Assembly (NCBI RefSeq): GCF_028471905.1
Contig: NZ_CP116902.1
Span: forward strand, 2,863,501 to 2,927,500
DNA: 64,000 nucleotides
Origin: Aneurinibacillus uraniidurans
Lineage (GTDB): Bacteria; Bacillota; Bacilli; Aneurinibacillales; Aneurinibacillaceae
Direction: 5' to 3'
Shown here: positions 6,629-15,992 of the stretch, one piece after another
Layout of the letters: every line of letters starts with the position of its first letter
Numbering within the stretch: the first letter of the stretch is position 1
The notes under the pieces: model-generated
The model's database searches: none
What the model was told of the DNA's origin: nothing
The model's input: only the letters and a program-made list of their open reading frames with translations
Made by a program: the position numbers and the translations under genes

Positions 6629-7942
6629 GTGTCTTATTGGGATGTAATTGTAATTGGAGGCGGGCCAGCTGGTCTTATGGCCTCTGCAGCGGCAGCCGCA
6701 CAGAACGCTCGTGTACTGCTTATCGATAAAGGAGACAAACTAGGTCGTAAGCTGATGATCTCGGGTGGTGGACGCTGCAATGTGACGAACGCCAAACCCC
6801 TGGAAGAATTGATGAAGAACATTCCGGGTAATGGTCGCTTTTTATTCAGCGCATTGTCCCATTTTAACAATACACACATTATCGAGTTCTTTACCGGACT
6901 CGGCATTGCGCTAAAAGAAGAAGACCGAGGTCGGATGTTTCCGGCAAGCGATAAAGCCAAAAGCGTAGTAGATGCTTTGCTCGGCGAGATTCGTCGCCTT
7001 GGCGTTACCATTCGGACGAATGAAGCAGTCGAGTGTCTACTGTTCGATGATGAATCCGTTACTGGCATACAGCTTTGTTCTGGCGAGATGATACGGACTG
7101 GCGCTGTCATTGTAGCGACAGGCGGTGCTTCTGTTCCCGCAACCGGTTCGACAGGAGATGCGTACCCCTGGGCAGAAAAAGCTGGTCACGTCATTACCGA
7201 ACTGTTCCCAACCGCTGTTCCACTCACAGCAGATAATGCTTATATCAAAGAAGGAAAGCTCCAGGGACTCTCGCTCCAAAATGTTGAGCTTACGTTATGG
7301 AATCCAAAAGGAAAAAAGGTATGCGTCGAAGAAGGCGACATGTTATTCACTCACTTCGGCATTTCTGGTCCGGTAGCACTTCGGGTTAGCCACTACGTTT
7401 CTGTTACACAGCGCAAGTTTGGGTCTATCCCATTATCTGTAACAATTGATATAATGCCAGAAAAAAGCATCTCAGAGATCGAACAGGAAACACTGGCTCT
7501 CATGCAGGCAGAGCCGAAGAAAACAGTTAAAAATGTCCTGCGTACGTATGTGACTGAACGTCTGCTGCGTACGATGTTCGAAGAGGCTGACATCAGCGAA
7601 GATACGACATACGCTCATATCAATCGTGCGGCCTGGACAGATTTCACCCGTTTATTCAAGCAATTCCCGGTACATGTTACCGGCACCCTGCCACTTGAGC
7701 AGGCTACCGTCACTGGAGGAGGTGTGAGCATCAAGGAAATCGACCCGAAAAGCATGCAATCCAAACGCAAGAAAGGTCTTTTCTTCGCTGGGGAAGTTCT
7801 TGACGTGCACGCACATACGGGCGGATATAACATCACGGTTGCGTTTACAACAGGACATGCCGCAGGCTGTGCTGCCGCAAATCAGTCCCTCGGAGTGGAG
7901 GATCGCTTTGTTCCGCTAAAACAAAAAGACAAGGGGCGCTGA
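6629..7942 (+). CDS. HI0933-like FAD-dependent oxidoreductase
   Basis: A 437-aa flavoprotein of the HI0933/YhiN (B. subtilis YtfP-like) family. The N-terminal dinucleotide fold VIVIGGGPAGLMAS, the family signature GRKLMISGGGRCNVTNA, the internal VATGGASVPATGSTGDAY and the C-terminal FAGEVLDVHAHTGGYNITVAF are all present. Family members bind FAD and some have been linked to tRNA or amine oxidation, but a firm substrate is not established. The start is GTG with GGAAGGTGG upstream. The gene ends 4 bases before the next start, so it is probably cotranscribed with the cNMP/CBS/nucleotidyltransferase gene. Confidence 0.88.
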   Translation: MSYWDVIVIGGGPAGLMASAAAAAQNARVLLIDKGDKLGRKLMISGGGRCNVTNAKPLEELMKNIPGNGRFLFSALSHFNNTHIIEFFTGLGIALKEEDRGRMFPASDKAKSVVDALLGEIRRLGVTIRTNEAVECLLFDDESVTGIQLCSGEMIRTGAVIVATGGASVPATGSTGDAYPWAEKAGHVITELFPTAVPLTADNAYIKEGKLQGLSLQNVELTLWNPKGKKVCVEEGDMLFTHFGISGPVALRVSHYVSVTQRKFGSIPLSVTIDIMPEKSISEIEQETLALMQAEPKKTVKNVLRTYVTERLLRTMFEEADISEDTTYAHINRAAWTDFTRLFKQFPVHVTGTLPLEQATVTGGGVSIKEIDPKSMQSKRKKGLFFAGEVLDVHAHTGGYNITVAFTTGHAAGCAAANQSLGVEDRFVPLKQKDKGR

Positions 7943-7946
7943 TGAA

Positions 7947-9854
7947 ATGAAGGCAAGAGTAAAAGAAATGCTACGACAAAACGAGCTGTTTCGCGTACTT
8001 CCAGAATCAATCATAACGGAAATCGTTGATGATTCCACAATCGTTTCTTTTCCAAAAAACCATTTTGTCATCCATGAACGCGACCGTGACAATGATCTAT
8101 TTTTCCTGATTACAGGACTTGCTAAAAATACGGTTATCACAGATGAAGGAAACGAATTTTCCGTTCGCTTCTATCATCCGGGTGAACTCGCAGGTCTGAT
8201 TAATACACTGGCAGAAGAGTCATCTCACTTTTCTATCCAAACCGTCGAGAATTGTGAATTCCTACGAATTTCCAAGTCACTATTTAACCGACTCATTCAT
8301 GAACAAACGTTATTTGCTGAACAGCTTACACACGATATTAGTCGACGCTTACAGCACATGTACCAGGCGCTGGCCGCAGAAACCTCTGAACACAAGCAGG
8401 GGTTTGAGACATACCCATACCGCAAGCGTGTAGGCGAGATGATGGAGTACACGATTACAGCCGTACCGCCAGAGGTTGCTGTAATCGAGGTTACTTCTAT
8501 CATGCTGAATGAAAAGGTTAGCTCCGTACTTGTCATGGAACACGATAAGCTTCTTGGTATCATCACAGAACGTGATTTAATCAAGCTAATTCCTGCTCAC
8601 ACTACCATCCCCACTCTCCGGGCATGCGATATTATGACGGAGAACGTTATTACAGTGGAAGATGATGCCTTCTTCTATGAGGCGATGCTTCTGATGATGA
8701 AACATCAGGTCAAACACCTTCCAGTCGTATCTGCAGGCAAAGTGGAAGGCATCATCACCCTGCGAAAACTGTCTGACTTCCGTGGACAGTCTGTACTCAG
8801 CACGGTAAAAACGATCGATCAGGCTGATACAATCGAAAAACTTGCGGAGCATCATACAAATATTACTGCCTTTCTAGATCGCATGATGAAAGAAGGAGCA
8901 GCAGCACACGAGATTTGCACCGTTATCACAGAACTGAATGATCGGGTGCTCCGTAGAATTATCAAACTTGCTGAGCAAGCCATGGTCGAAGAGGGACTCG
9001 GTACTCCACCGACTGATTACTGCTGGATTACGATGGGCAGTGAAGGCCGTAAAGAACAGACACTCAGCACCGATCAAGATAATGGCATTATTTACCCTGA
9101 TATCGATGATGATGCCCACCTTGCTGAAGTGGACGCTTATTTCGCCGCCCTTGCCGAAAAAATTGTCGCTGGACTCGAACAATGTGGGTTCCCTCGCTGT
9201 AAAGGGGATGTAATGGCAACCAATAAAAAATGGCGCAAATCACTCGCCGAGTGGAAATACATGGTGGAAGCCTGGTTCAATCATATGCAGGGAGAAGAAA
9301 TTCGGATGTTTACCATTTTCCTAGACTTCCGCCCGATATATGGACAGATGGCACTCGCTCATGAATTGCGCCAATATTTTATGATACGCAAAAAGAATTT
9401 CCCTTTTATGTACAATCTACTTGCGGAAGACGACGCATCATGTGGTGTACCGCTTGGTATGTTTGGTCGTATTGTTTACGACAAAAAAATTAAAGATGGG
9501 ATTGATATAAAAGGAGGAGCACTTGTCCATTTTGTAAATGCCATGCGTCTGCTCGCAATCTTTGAAAATATTGATGCTGTCTCGACACTTGAAAGACTTG
9601 CAGAGCTCACCGACAAAGGAACATTTACAAAAGAAGAGGAAGACGAAGTACGCGACTCCTTTAACACACTTCTCTATTTCCGCATTCGTGAAAACATGCG
9701 CCAGCTACAATCTGGCATATCGCTTTCTAATGAGTTGCATGTGGTATCTCTGCCAAAAGATGAGCAGATCCGGTTAAAAAAAGCGCTTAATACCGCAAAG
9801 TGGCTGCAGCAAAAGCTTATTCGCCAATTCCAGGTACGCGGTATCCGAATTTAG
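7947..9854 (+). CDS. cNMP-binding / CBS / DUF294 nucleotidyltransferase signalling protein
   Basis: A 635-aa cytoplasmic protein with four modules in order: a cyclic-nucleotide-binding-like beta barrel (about 12-125), a CBS pair (about 145-275), a DUF294 nucleotidyltransferase core with GSEGRKEQ and STDQDNG (about 360-376), and the DUF294 C-terminal helical domain. The family is commonly found next to acetate or solute symporters of the ActP class, as here, and is thought to sense nucleotides and control the transporter or its pathway; its own reaction product is unknown. The start ATG follows the flavoprotein stop by 4 bases. A strong terminator follows at 9866-9902, so the symporter genes have their own promoter. 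Confidence 0.88.
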   Translation: MKARVKEMLRQNELFRVLPESIITEIVDDSTIVSFPKNHFVIHERDRDNDLFFLITGLAKNTVITDEGNEFSVRFYHPGELAGLINTLAEESSHFSIQTVENCEFLRISKSLFNRLIHEQTLFAEQLTHDISRRLQHMYQALAAETSEHKQGFETYPYRKRVGEMMEYTITAVPPEVAVIEVTSIMLNEKVSSVLVMEHDKLLGIITERDLIKLIPAHTTIPTLRACDIMTENVITVEDDAFFYEAMLLMMKHQVKHLPVVSAGKVEGIITLRKLSDFRGQSVLSTVKTIDQADTIEKLAEHHTNITAFLDRMMKEGAAAHEICTVITELNDRVLRRIIKLAEQAMVEEGLGTPPTDYCWITMGSEGRKEQTLSTDQDNGIIYPDIDDDAHLAEVDAYFAALAEKIVAGLEQCGFPRCKGDVMATNKKWRKSLAEWKYMVEAWFNHMQGEEIRMFTIFLDFRPIYGQMALAHELRQYFMIRKKNFPFMYNLLAEDDASCGVPLGMFGRIVYDKKIKDGIDIKGGALVHFVNAMRLLAIFENIDAVSTLERLAELTDKGTFTKEEEDEVRDSFNTLLYFRIRENMRQLQSGISLSNELHVVSLPKDEQIRLKKALNTAKWLQQKLIRQFQVRGIRI

Positions 9855-9865
9855 TAATAAGAATC

Positions 9866-9902
9866 AAAAAGAAGCACGTCTTTACACGACGCGCTTCTTT
9901 TT
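9866..9902 (+). terminator. Intrinsic terminator
   Basis: AAAAAGAAGC-CGTC pairs with GACG-GCTTCTTTTT around a 6-base loop, giving A/T tracts on both sides. It ends the flavoprotein-DUF294 transcript. Confidence 0.85.
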
Positions 9903-9930
9903 GTCAAGTAATTACACATAAAAAAAATTC

Positions 9931-9999
9931 TTGCAAATTTTCTCAAATATTTTAATATTTTAAATAGATAGCGCTTACAACACTTTGAAAACGCTTTAT
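9931..9999 (+). promoter_or_regulatory. Promoter with two cre (CcpA) sites for the acetate symporter
   Basis: Possible -35 TTGCAA (9931-9936) and -10 TATTTT (9956-9961, long 19-bp spacer). Directly downstream are AGATAGCGCTTACA (9966-9979; its complement matches cre consensus TGWAANCGNTNWCA at 13 of 14) and TGAAAACGCTTTAT (9986-9999; 12 of 14). Their place just after the start of transcription fits repression by CcpA, whose gene is at 40825-41853. Confidence 0.7.
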
Positions 10000-10079
10000 T
10001 TATAAGGAGGTGGCATTCTCGTACTACTTTATTCGTATACATGTACAATAATCATACTATAAGGATTGGAGTGAAAGGA

Positions 10080-10433
10080 ATGGCAGGATTTGCAAAAAGC
10101 AATTCTTCGACACCAGGAGGCTCCCACGGAAAAAAAATCAATTACACCGCGATTGTCCAGTCAGCAAAGTTTAAGCAATTAATGGCAACAAAGCGCAGCT
10201 TTATCATTCCGATGTGTATTTTTTTCTTTACGTTTTACTACGTCCTTCCTATTATGACTTCATACAGCAAGGTACTTAACACCCCGGCAATCGGTTCTAT
10301 TACTTGGGCATGGATCTATGCCTTTGCACAATTCATCATGACATGGGCACTCTGCATGATCTACTCAAGTAAAGCGGCCTCCTTTGACAAAATTTCTGAT
10401 GAAATCATTGAAGAAAACAAAGGGGGAAAATAA
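10080..10433 (+). CDS. DUF485 membrane protein, symporter partner
   Basis: A 117-aa DUF485 (YjcH-like) protein. A polar N-terminal tail of about 30 residues rich in Ser/Gly is followed by two membrane helices (around FIIPMCIFFFTFYYVLPI and TWAWIYAFAQFIMTWALCMI) and a charged C-terminus. The family is nearly always encoded just upstream of cation/acetate symporters, and here the symporter starts 3 bases later. The start at 10080 was chosen for GGATTGGAGTGAAAGG upstream; a longer frame from 10041 has no ribosome-binding site. It likely forms part of, or stabilises, the transporter. Confidence 0.85.
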   Translation: MAGFAKSNSSTPGGSHGKKINYTAIVQSAKFKQLMATKRSFIIPMCIFFFTFYYVLPIMTSYSKVLNTPAIGSITWAWIYAFAQFIMTWALCMIYSSKAASFDKISDEIIEENKGGK

Positions 10434-10436
10434 TCA

Positions 10437-11969
10437 ATGAATACAACGGCATTTATATTCTTCCTTCTCATCGTAGGTGCCACTCTTCTGATTACGTACT
10501 ATGCTTCTAAGAGAACAAATTCAACAAGTGAGTTCTATACAGCAGGTGGAGGCCTGACCGGTTGGCAGAACGGCCTTGCAATTGCTGGCGACTATATGTC
10601 AGCTGCCTCATTCCTTGGAATCGCCGGTTCAATCGCTCTAACTGGATTTGACGGCTTCTTCTTTAGTATTGGATATCTTGTGGCGTATCTTGTTGTTCTC
10701 TACATTGTAGCCGAACCACTTCGCAACCTTGGTAAATATACGATGGCTGATATGATTGCAGCTCGTTTTGACAACAGTAAAGTTCGTGGTGTTGCTGCGC
10801 TTAGTACCATTACAATCTCTACGTTTTATATGATTGCTCAGCTCGTTGGAGCAGGTGCACTTATTAAACTTCTTCTTGGTCTTGACTATACGACATCCGT
10901 TTTAATTGTTGGTACACTGATGACCGTGTATGTAATCTTCGGTGGTATGACTGCAACGAGCTGGGTACAGATCGTTAAAGCCGTTCTGCTGATGGTCGGT
11001 ACATTCATCATTTCCGTTATGGTATTTGCGAAGTTTAACTTTAGCTTCGTTGAGATGTTCAACCATATGAAAACAGCAACACCGCTTGGCGAAGCTTATC
11101 TAAATCCAGGCGTAAAATACAAAAACGGTCTTGATACGATTTCGATTAACATTGCACTCGTACTTGGCACAGCTGGTCTTCCGCACATCCTCATTCGTTT
11201 CTTCACGGTTAAGGATGCGCAGACGGCACGCAAATCCGTTGTATACGCAACATGGCTGATCGGTTTCTTCTATATCATGACGATCTTCCTTGGCTTCGGA
11301 GCAGCTGCATTCGTAGGTAAAGAAGCGATTGTAAAAGCAAACGCAGCTGGTAACATGGCAGCTCCTCTGCTTGCACAATCACTCGGTGGTGATCTGCTGA
11401 TGGCATTTGTTGCAGCCGTAGCATTCGCAACAATTCTTGCGGTAGTAGCTGGTCTTGTACTGACAGCAGCCTCCGCTTTTGCTCACGACTTCTACAGTCA
11501 TATCCTGCGTAAAGGCCAGGCAACAGAAAAAGAACAAATGGTAGCGGCTCGCTGGGCTTCCATCGGTGTATCTATTATCTCTGTTATTCTTGCTCTGGGC
11601 GCACAAAAAATGAACGTAGCGTTCCTTGTATCGCTTGCATTCTGCGTAGCGGCAAGTTCTAATCTACCAGTTATCATCTTTACGATTTTCTGGCGCCGCT
11701 TTAATACAGCCGGAGCAATTACGGGAATGTTCGTCGGTCTCTTCACCGCTCTTATCCTGGTAGCCGTAAGTCCAAACGTATTCGGTCCTCCAGGCAAAGC
11801 GATCTTTGAAGGTACTCCGCTGATCACTCTAACTAACCCTGCACTCATTTCCGTACCGGTCGGCTTCCTTGCTGCCTATCTCGGCACATTCTTAGGACGC
11901 CGTGAGAGCGATGAGAAATTTGATGAAGTGCTGGTTAAAGCCAATACTGGCATAAAAGAAAGTGCGTAA
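10437..11969 (+). CDS. Sodium:solute symporter, ActP-like (acetate or short-chain acid uptake)
   Basis: A 510-aa SSS-family transporter with about 13 membrane helices. TSEFYTAGGGLTGWQNGLAI and GDYMSAASFLGIAG are the N-terminal SSS signature, and the helix-broken core is intact. Pairing with DUF485 and a DUF294 protein, together with cre sites in the promoter, points to the ActP branch that imports acetate or related monocarboxylates. Acetate fits the acsA-acuABC genes elsewhere in the window. Pyruvate or propionate would be alternatives. It ends before a clear terminator at 12077-12110. Confidence 0.85.
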   Translation: MNTTAFIFFLLIVGATLLITYYASKRTNSTSEFYTAGGGLTGWQNGLAIAGDYMSAASFLGIAGSIALTGFDGFFFSIGYLVAYLVVLYIVAEPLRNLGKYTMADMIAARFDNSKVRGVAALSTITISTFYMIAQLVGAGALIKLLLGLDYTTSVLIVGTLMTVYVIFGGMTATSWVQIVKAVLLMVGTFIISVMVFAKFNFSFVEMFNHMKTATPLGEAYLNPGVKYKNGLDTISINIALVLGTAGLPHILIRFFTVKDAQTARKSVVYATWLIGFFYIMTIFLGFGAAAFVGKEAIVKANAAGNMAAPLLAQSLGGDLLMAFVAAVAFATILAVVAGLVLTAASAFAHDFYSHILRKGQATEKEQMVAARWASIGVSIISVILALGAQKMNVAFLVSLAFCVAASSNLPVIIFTIFWRRFNTAGAITGMFVGLFTALILVAVSPNVFGPPGKAIFEGTPLITLTNPALISVPVGFLAAYLGTFLGRRESDEKFDEVLVKANTGIKESA

Positions 11970-12076
11970 TATTTTTAATTCAATTGGTTTAAGAGCGTGT
12001 GAAATAGGGAAGTATAATAGTGAACCTACTCCCCTTTGAAATTACAACTGACTCTCACACCTCTACTCCCTGACTT

Positions 12077-12110
12077 GGAGCGCATCGCACGTCGATGTGC
12101 TCCCTTTTTT
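12077..12110 (+). terminator. Terminator of the symporter operon
   Basis: GGAGCGCATCG and CGATGTGCTCC form a stem with one G-T pair and a 5-base loop, followed by six T. The rest of 11970-12166 shows no gene. Confidence 0.85.
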
Positions 12111-12166
12111 ATACCTGAAATGTTCATGATTCTCTCTCATCTCGACAAACCAAAGGTAAGAAGAAC

Positions 12167-12220
12167 AAAAAACAGGAGAGAATACGAAAGAACGATTCAT
12201 CGTCCTTATGTTTTCTCTCC
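12167..12220 (-). terminator. Terminator of the TPM-EzrA gene
   Basis: On the minus strand GGAGAGAA and TTCTCTCC close a long stem-loop that also contains an inner ACGAT/ATCGT pair; TGTTTTTTG follows. Confidence 0.65.
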
Positions 12221-12249
12221 CGTATCTTTCATTTCCCTACTTACCGTCG

Positions 12250-14469
12250 TTAGTCTAATCCATAACGTTCTACAGCAAGATTATATGCCTGATCTGCTAG
12301 CTCGTTCGCTTCTTCATAACGCACAGCGTGAAAGGCAGCTTCCGAAGCTTTCAGAAGCTTGCTGATCTCTGGATCATTACGACGAAAACGGTTGGTCCGT
12401 TGAATTTTATCTTCGGTCTCTCGCACATCCCGCACCATTTGCGCAGCTTGTTCAAGCGCTTTTTCTACTTGTCCTTTGGCCTGCTTTAGCAGCATTTCAG
12501 CTTTTTGAATATTAAGCGGACTTTCGGCAAGCGCATCTTCGACGGCAGCAATCGCCTGGCGACAGTGGTGCAAACTGTCGGATACATACAATGGAACATC
12601 CGGAAGATACAACCGCTTCAGCTGCTGTTCCACACGTGCTACGCTTGTACGTAAATCTTTAACTTCCTCAAGAGCTGTCGTCTCTCCTTTACGAAATTCA
12701 TTCAGCTCTCTCATAATTAATTCCCGCCGTTCCATAAACTCTGTTACTCGTTCTGCTACTTGCGTGAGCATTTGAGAATGTCGTTCATACGCTTCTGGAA
12801 CTTCCGCCGCAGCGATTTGTTCAAGTGCATCTTGGGCATCAGCTACAAGCGCAGGAATCTGCTGATAATAACGGAAAGCTTCTCCCTCTTCTACCTGATA
12901 ACGCTGAGCAAGATCCTCTAGCTCTTCGGCAAGGAACTGCTCATCCTGGCGCAATACCGTCACATAATGCGGCAGTTCAGTTATGTACTGGCGATAACGA
13001 TGGCGACTCGTCACAATCTCTTCCATCGTCTGATACACAGCTTCAATATCTTCCCGCACTTTACCAATCTCTTCTTCTGTCTCTTCAATTTTGCCCTCTT
13101 CGAATAACTGCGGCAAAACCTCCGCCCTACCTCGAATTTTAATAATCCGAGCTAAGAAAAACTCTTCTCCAGACGTGTACCCGCCTGTGACCATTTCTTT
13201 CGCATCCTCATCCAACTGGCGAATTTCCTGATCGATATCTTTCATAATCGCCTGGCGAATTAGCGGGATATTCTCCAGCTCTTCCTCCATACGGATCAGA
13301 TTGTCACGTACTTGCTGCAGCAGATCACGCGCCTCATGAAAGTCTCCTTTTTCTTCGGCTTCCTTGATCTCTCCAACTTCACGATCTAACTGGTTCAATC
13401 GTTCTTTTAATGTATGGAATGAAACTTTGTATTGGATTTTCAACTCGTTGAAGCGACGTTCCACTTTTTGACGCATTTCGTTCGTTTCTTCTTTAAAGCT
13501 TGAAACGTCCTGCAACGTTTCTTTCAAATTCTCAAGGCGAATATGCAGCTTATCCAAGTCAGATTCAATATGCATAAGTTTACCACTCGCTTCTGCGAGA
13601 ATATCCCGACTGCGTCGGAAACGGAACCGGGCCGTCATTTCTTCCGCGTCCGCCAGAATAAGTTCTACGTCTACAATGGCGTCTTTTTTGAGATCATCTA
13701 GCGATGTTAAAATGGCCAGATATTTCTCTTTAATCCGACCTGGCTCTTTCTTCCACGATGGATCAATCGTAAACAAGTTCAGTTGTTCCGATACGCGAAT
13801 ACGCCATTCATCGACCTCGTCAATTGCTTTTAGCGTGCGCTTACGCAGGGTAAAAGCAACAAGCAGTCCAATCCCAAACACCGCAACCAAAATCATTCCA
13901 ATGAGCAGCCAAACCGGGAAAACTTGTACATCTTGCGGAGCATTCGCCGCCGCTGTCTTCGCTACGATTTCCGTTGGTTTTGCATCTTTTACTTCAGTGT
14001 CTATCGACTGAACAAATGACAAAACACCTTTCATTATCGCACCCTGCTTAGCATATGGACTGAAAAAATTATCTACTTTACGCGTTATTACTTCCCCGGT
14101 AATGCCTCGCTCTGTAAAATATTTACCGCTAACCGCTACCATTTTTTTATCATTAAATGATACTACAATTACCATTGTTGTATCATTGATCGTAAAATTA
14201 TCTGGAAGCTGCTGTGCATACTGCGTCAGTGTAAGGGGTTTCGGATCTGCAATAACAAGTAGCTTATACGTCTGGGCAAGATCAGCAGCAACCCGGGTAA
14301 ACTCCTTCTTCTCATCGTCTTTTAGTAGATTTTGTGTATCAATAACCGGCTTGTTAATCGAAGGTGGGAATCCTTCTGCCCAAACGATAGGCGGACACAG
14401 CACTGTCATACACAGTACTACAATAACAAGGGTAAAACGGGACATTCGTCGTCCGGCGTCTCTCATCAT
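12250..14469 (-). CDS. TPM domain fused to an EzrA-like coiled-coil membrane protein
   Basis: This 739-aa protein joins two parts usually encoded apart. Residues 1-31 are a signal peptide (LVIVVLCMTVLCPPIVWA), about 36-155 a TPM domain (VIDTQNLLKDDEKKEF, TTMVIVVSFNDKKMVAVSG), 185-208 a membrane helix, and 210-739 a long coiled coil starting RTLKAIDEVDEWRIRV, as in EzrA. EzrA is a cytoplasmic spectrin-like regulator that limits FtsZ ring formation; it normally has the helix at its very N-terminus. Here a TPM domain would lie outside the membrane. The refZ gene next door supports the EzrA assignment, since ezrA and refZ (yttP) are neighbours in B. subtilis. The start has GGAG six bases before the ATG. 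The coiled coil is more weakly EzrA-like than the TPM part is TPM-like. Confidence 0.8.
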   Translation of the reverse strand: MMRDAGRRMSRFTLVIVVLCMTVLCPPIVWAEGFPPSINKPVIDTQNLLKDDEKKEFTRVAADLAQTYKLLVIADPKPLTLTQYAQQLPDNFTINDTTMVIVVSFNDKKMVAVSGKYFTERGITGEVITRKVDNFFSPYAKQGAIMKGVLSFVQSIDTEVKDAKPTEIVAKTAAANAPQDVQVFPVWLLIGMILVAVFGIGLLVAFTLRKRTLKAIDEVDEWRIRVSEQLNLFTIDPSWKKEPGRIKEKYLAILTSLDDLKKDAIVDVELILADAEEMTARFRFRRSRDILAEASGKLMHIESDLDKLHIRLENLKETLQDVSSFKEETNEMRQKVERRFNELKIQYKVSFHTLKERLNQLDREVGEIKEAEEKGDFHEARDLLQQVRDNLIRMEEELENIPLIRQAIMKDIDQEIRQLDEDAKEMVTGGYTSGEEFFLARIIKIRGRAEVLPQLFEEGKIEETEEEIGKVREDIEAVYQTMEEIVTSRHRYRQYITELPHYVTVLRQDEQFLAEELEDLAQRYQVEEGEAFRYYQQIPALVADAQDALEQIAAAEVPEAYERHSQMLTQVAERVTEFMERRELIMRELNEFRKGETTALEEVKDLRTSVARVEQQLKRLYLPDVPLYVSDSLHHCRQAIAAVEDALAESPLNIQKAEMLLKQAKGQVEKALEQAAQMVRDVRETEDKIQRTNRFRRNDPEISKLLKASEAAFHAVRYEEANELADQAYNLAVERYGLD

Positions 14470-14568
14470 GCTATACTCCTTTGGCCTTAATCAAACTTTG
14501 TTCTTTACTAAATTAGGTACAACGTGATAAAATTCCTGCTTTTCTCTCCTTTTTCTACAAAAAACCTA

Positions 14569-15192
14569 CTAAGATGTAACAGCAGGTGTCAAAATCTGTC
14601 GTACAACTGTATGCACATGCTGTATGGTCTGTTGAATAAACGACTCTTCGAGAGGTTCTAGATAAAATACCTCCCGCACAATCTGCGGATATGTATAGGG
14701 AAACCCAGCTATAGCAAACAAATAAATAATGACATGATCCACGTCAATCAACTTAAATTCCCCTGTCTCCATCCCCTCTTCCAAAACAGAAACAAAATAA
14801 TGTTTTAGACGTGTCAAATATGTACTCATAACCTCTCGCCCAAGCATAGATTCTACAGACAGTTCTCGCTGAATCAAGCGAGTGGTCTGACTCATCTCAC
14901 TCTGAAACCGAATGTGTACCTCTATCATACGATATAGCTGCACATTTGCCCCACCTTGCTCATCACAAGCCTTGCAAGTATCCAAGCGTGCAAAAAGCAA
15001 TTCATAATAGTCCATCATGATCACTTCAAGCAGCCCTTGTTTATGTTTAAAATAATAAGAGATTAGCGCTACGTTCACATCTGCCGCACATGCAATCTGC
15101 CGCACGGTTGTCCTGTCAAACCCCTGCGAATCAAACAACGCAGCCGCTGCGTCAACTATTTTCTGCTTCGTATGCTTCGGTGAACGTTTCAC
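14569..15192 (-). CDS. refZ: TetR-family regulator, RefZ-like
   Basis: A 207-aa protein with an N-terminal TetR helix-turn-helix (TTVRQIACAADVNVALISYY). RefZ of B. subtilis has ADVNVAHISYYF in the same place, and the C-terminal half shares its EIMSTYL-like and PYxxPQxxxEVxYxxP stretches (here MSTYLTRLKHYF and FPYTYPQIVREVFYLEP). RefZ binds palindromic sites around the origin-proximal chromosome and tunes FtsZ placement during spore septation. Position beside an EzrA-like gene agrees with B. subtilis order. It is probably monocistronic. The identification as RefZ rather than another TetR protein is fairly strong but rests on remembered family features. Confidence 0.78.
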   Translation of the reverse strand: MKRSPKHTKQKIVDAAAALFDSQGFDRTTVRQIACAADVNVALISYYFKHKQGLLEVIMMDYYELLFARLDTCKACDEQGGANVQLYRMIEVHIRFQSEMSQTTRLIQRELSVESMLGREVMSTYLTRLKHYFVSVLEEGMETGEFKLIDVDHVIIYLFAIAGFPYTYPQIVREVFYLEPLEESFIQQTIQHVHTVVRQILTPAVTS

Positions 15193-15220
15193 AGCCTACC
15201 CCCTTAAAAAAACCTTGCGT

Positions 15221-15883
15221 CTATGACAGCAAGGTTGGTTCTTTCTTCTTTTTTAGGTAATGAAGTCCAAGGACAAACAGAACCAAGCCGATGATAATGA
15301 TCGTCAACTTTCCTTTATGGTGCTCCCAATTCATTAAATAATGACCAAGAAATGATTCAAAGAGTACAGCCGGGACTTTCCCAATCAGAGTAGCTAACAC
15401 AAACCAGATAGTCGGAACCTTGGAAATTCCAGCCGCCGTATTAATAACACTGGAAGGAAGCACCGGGACCCAGCGTGCCAGAAGAATAATTAAAAATCCA
15501 CGTTTTTCTGCGTGGCGGTTCAAGTTTTTTAGAAAAGAGTGATGGCCGATTTTCTTCTCAGCCCAGTCACGTGCAGCATAACGAGCCAGAAAAAAGTTGG
15601 CCAACGCAGCAGCAACCGCTCCTACCCAATTCACCATAAATCCCGTCCACAGTCCGAACGCCATGACATTCGCACCAGCTAATAGCACAAAAGGAACGAT
15701 CGGAAAAAAAGTCTGGATAACAACCGCAAGAATCGCAATCAAAAACGCGATCCAGCCGTACGATTGAATATACTCAGCTACTTGCTCTACATTTCCTGTA
15801 CGTACGAGCTGTCCAAACTCTGTCTGCATGACAAAATAAATCATGATAGCCAAAAAAAGGACAGAAAAAATAATACGCTTCAA
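15221..15883 (-). CDS. TVP38/TMEM64 family membrane protein
   Basis: A 220-aa integral membrane protein of the VTT/TVP38 group with about six helices. PFVLLAGANVMAFGLWTGF and ANFFLARYAARDWAEKKIG contain the family core, and ARWVPVLPSSVINTAAG follows. The relatives DedA/TMEM41 act in lipid scrambling; a similar role is possible but unproved. The start is TTG at 15883, chosen because AGGAGG lies 7 bases upstream; an in-frame upstream extension would run through the previous gene's terminator. A short Lys-rich tail faces the cytoplasm. Confidence 0.85.
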   Translation of the reverse strand: MKRIIFSVLFLAIMIYFVMQTEFGQLVRTGNVEQVAEYIQSYGWIAFLIAILAVVIQTFFPIVPFVLLAGANVMAFGLWTGFMVNWVGAVAAALANFFLARYAARDWAEKKIGHHSFLKNLNRHAEKRGFLIILLARWVPVLPSSVINTAAGISKVPTIWFVLATLIGKVPAVLFESFLGHYLMNWEHHKGKLTIIIIGLVLFVLGLHYLKKKKEPTLLS

Positions 15884-15940
15884 TTGGCTGCCTCCTGTTT
15901 TCACATGCTTACTATCTTGCCTATTATACCACAAATCGAC

Positions 15941-15966
15941 AAAAAAACCCCTCTTATAACAAGAGG
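15941..15966 (-). terminator. Terminator of the MBL-fold gene
   Basis: CCTCTT and AAGAGG form a 6-bp stem with a 5-base loop, and the minus strand continues with GGTTTTTTT. Confidence 0.7.
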
Positions 15967-15992
15967 TCCATAAAAATATCGCTTTTTTCTGA

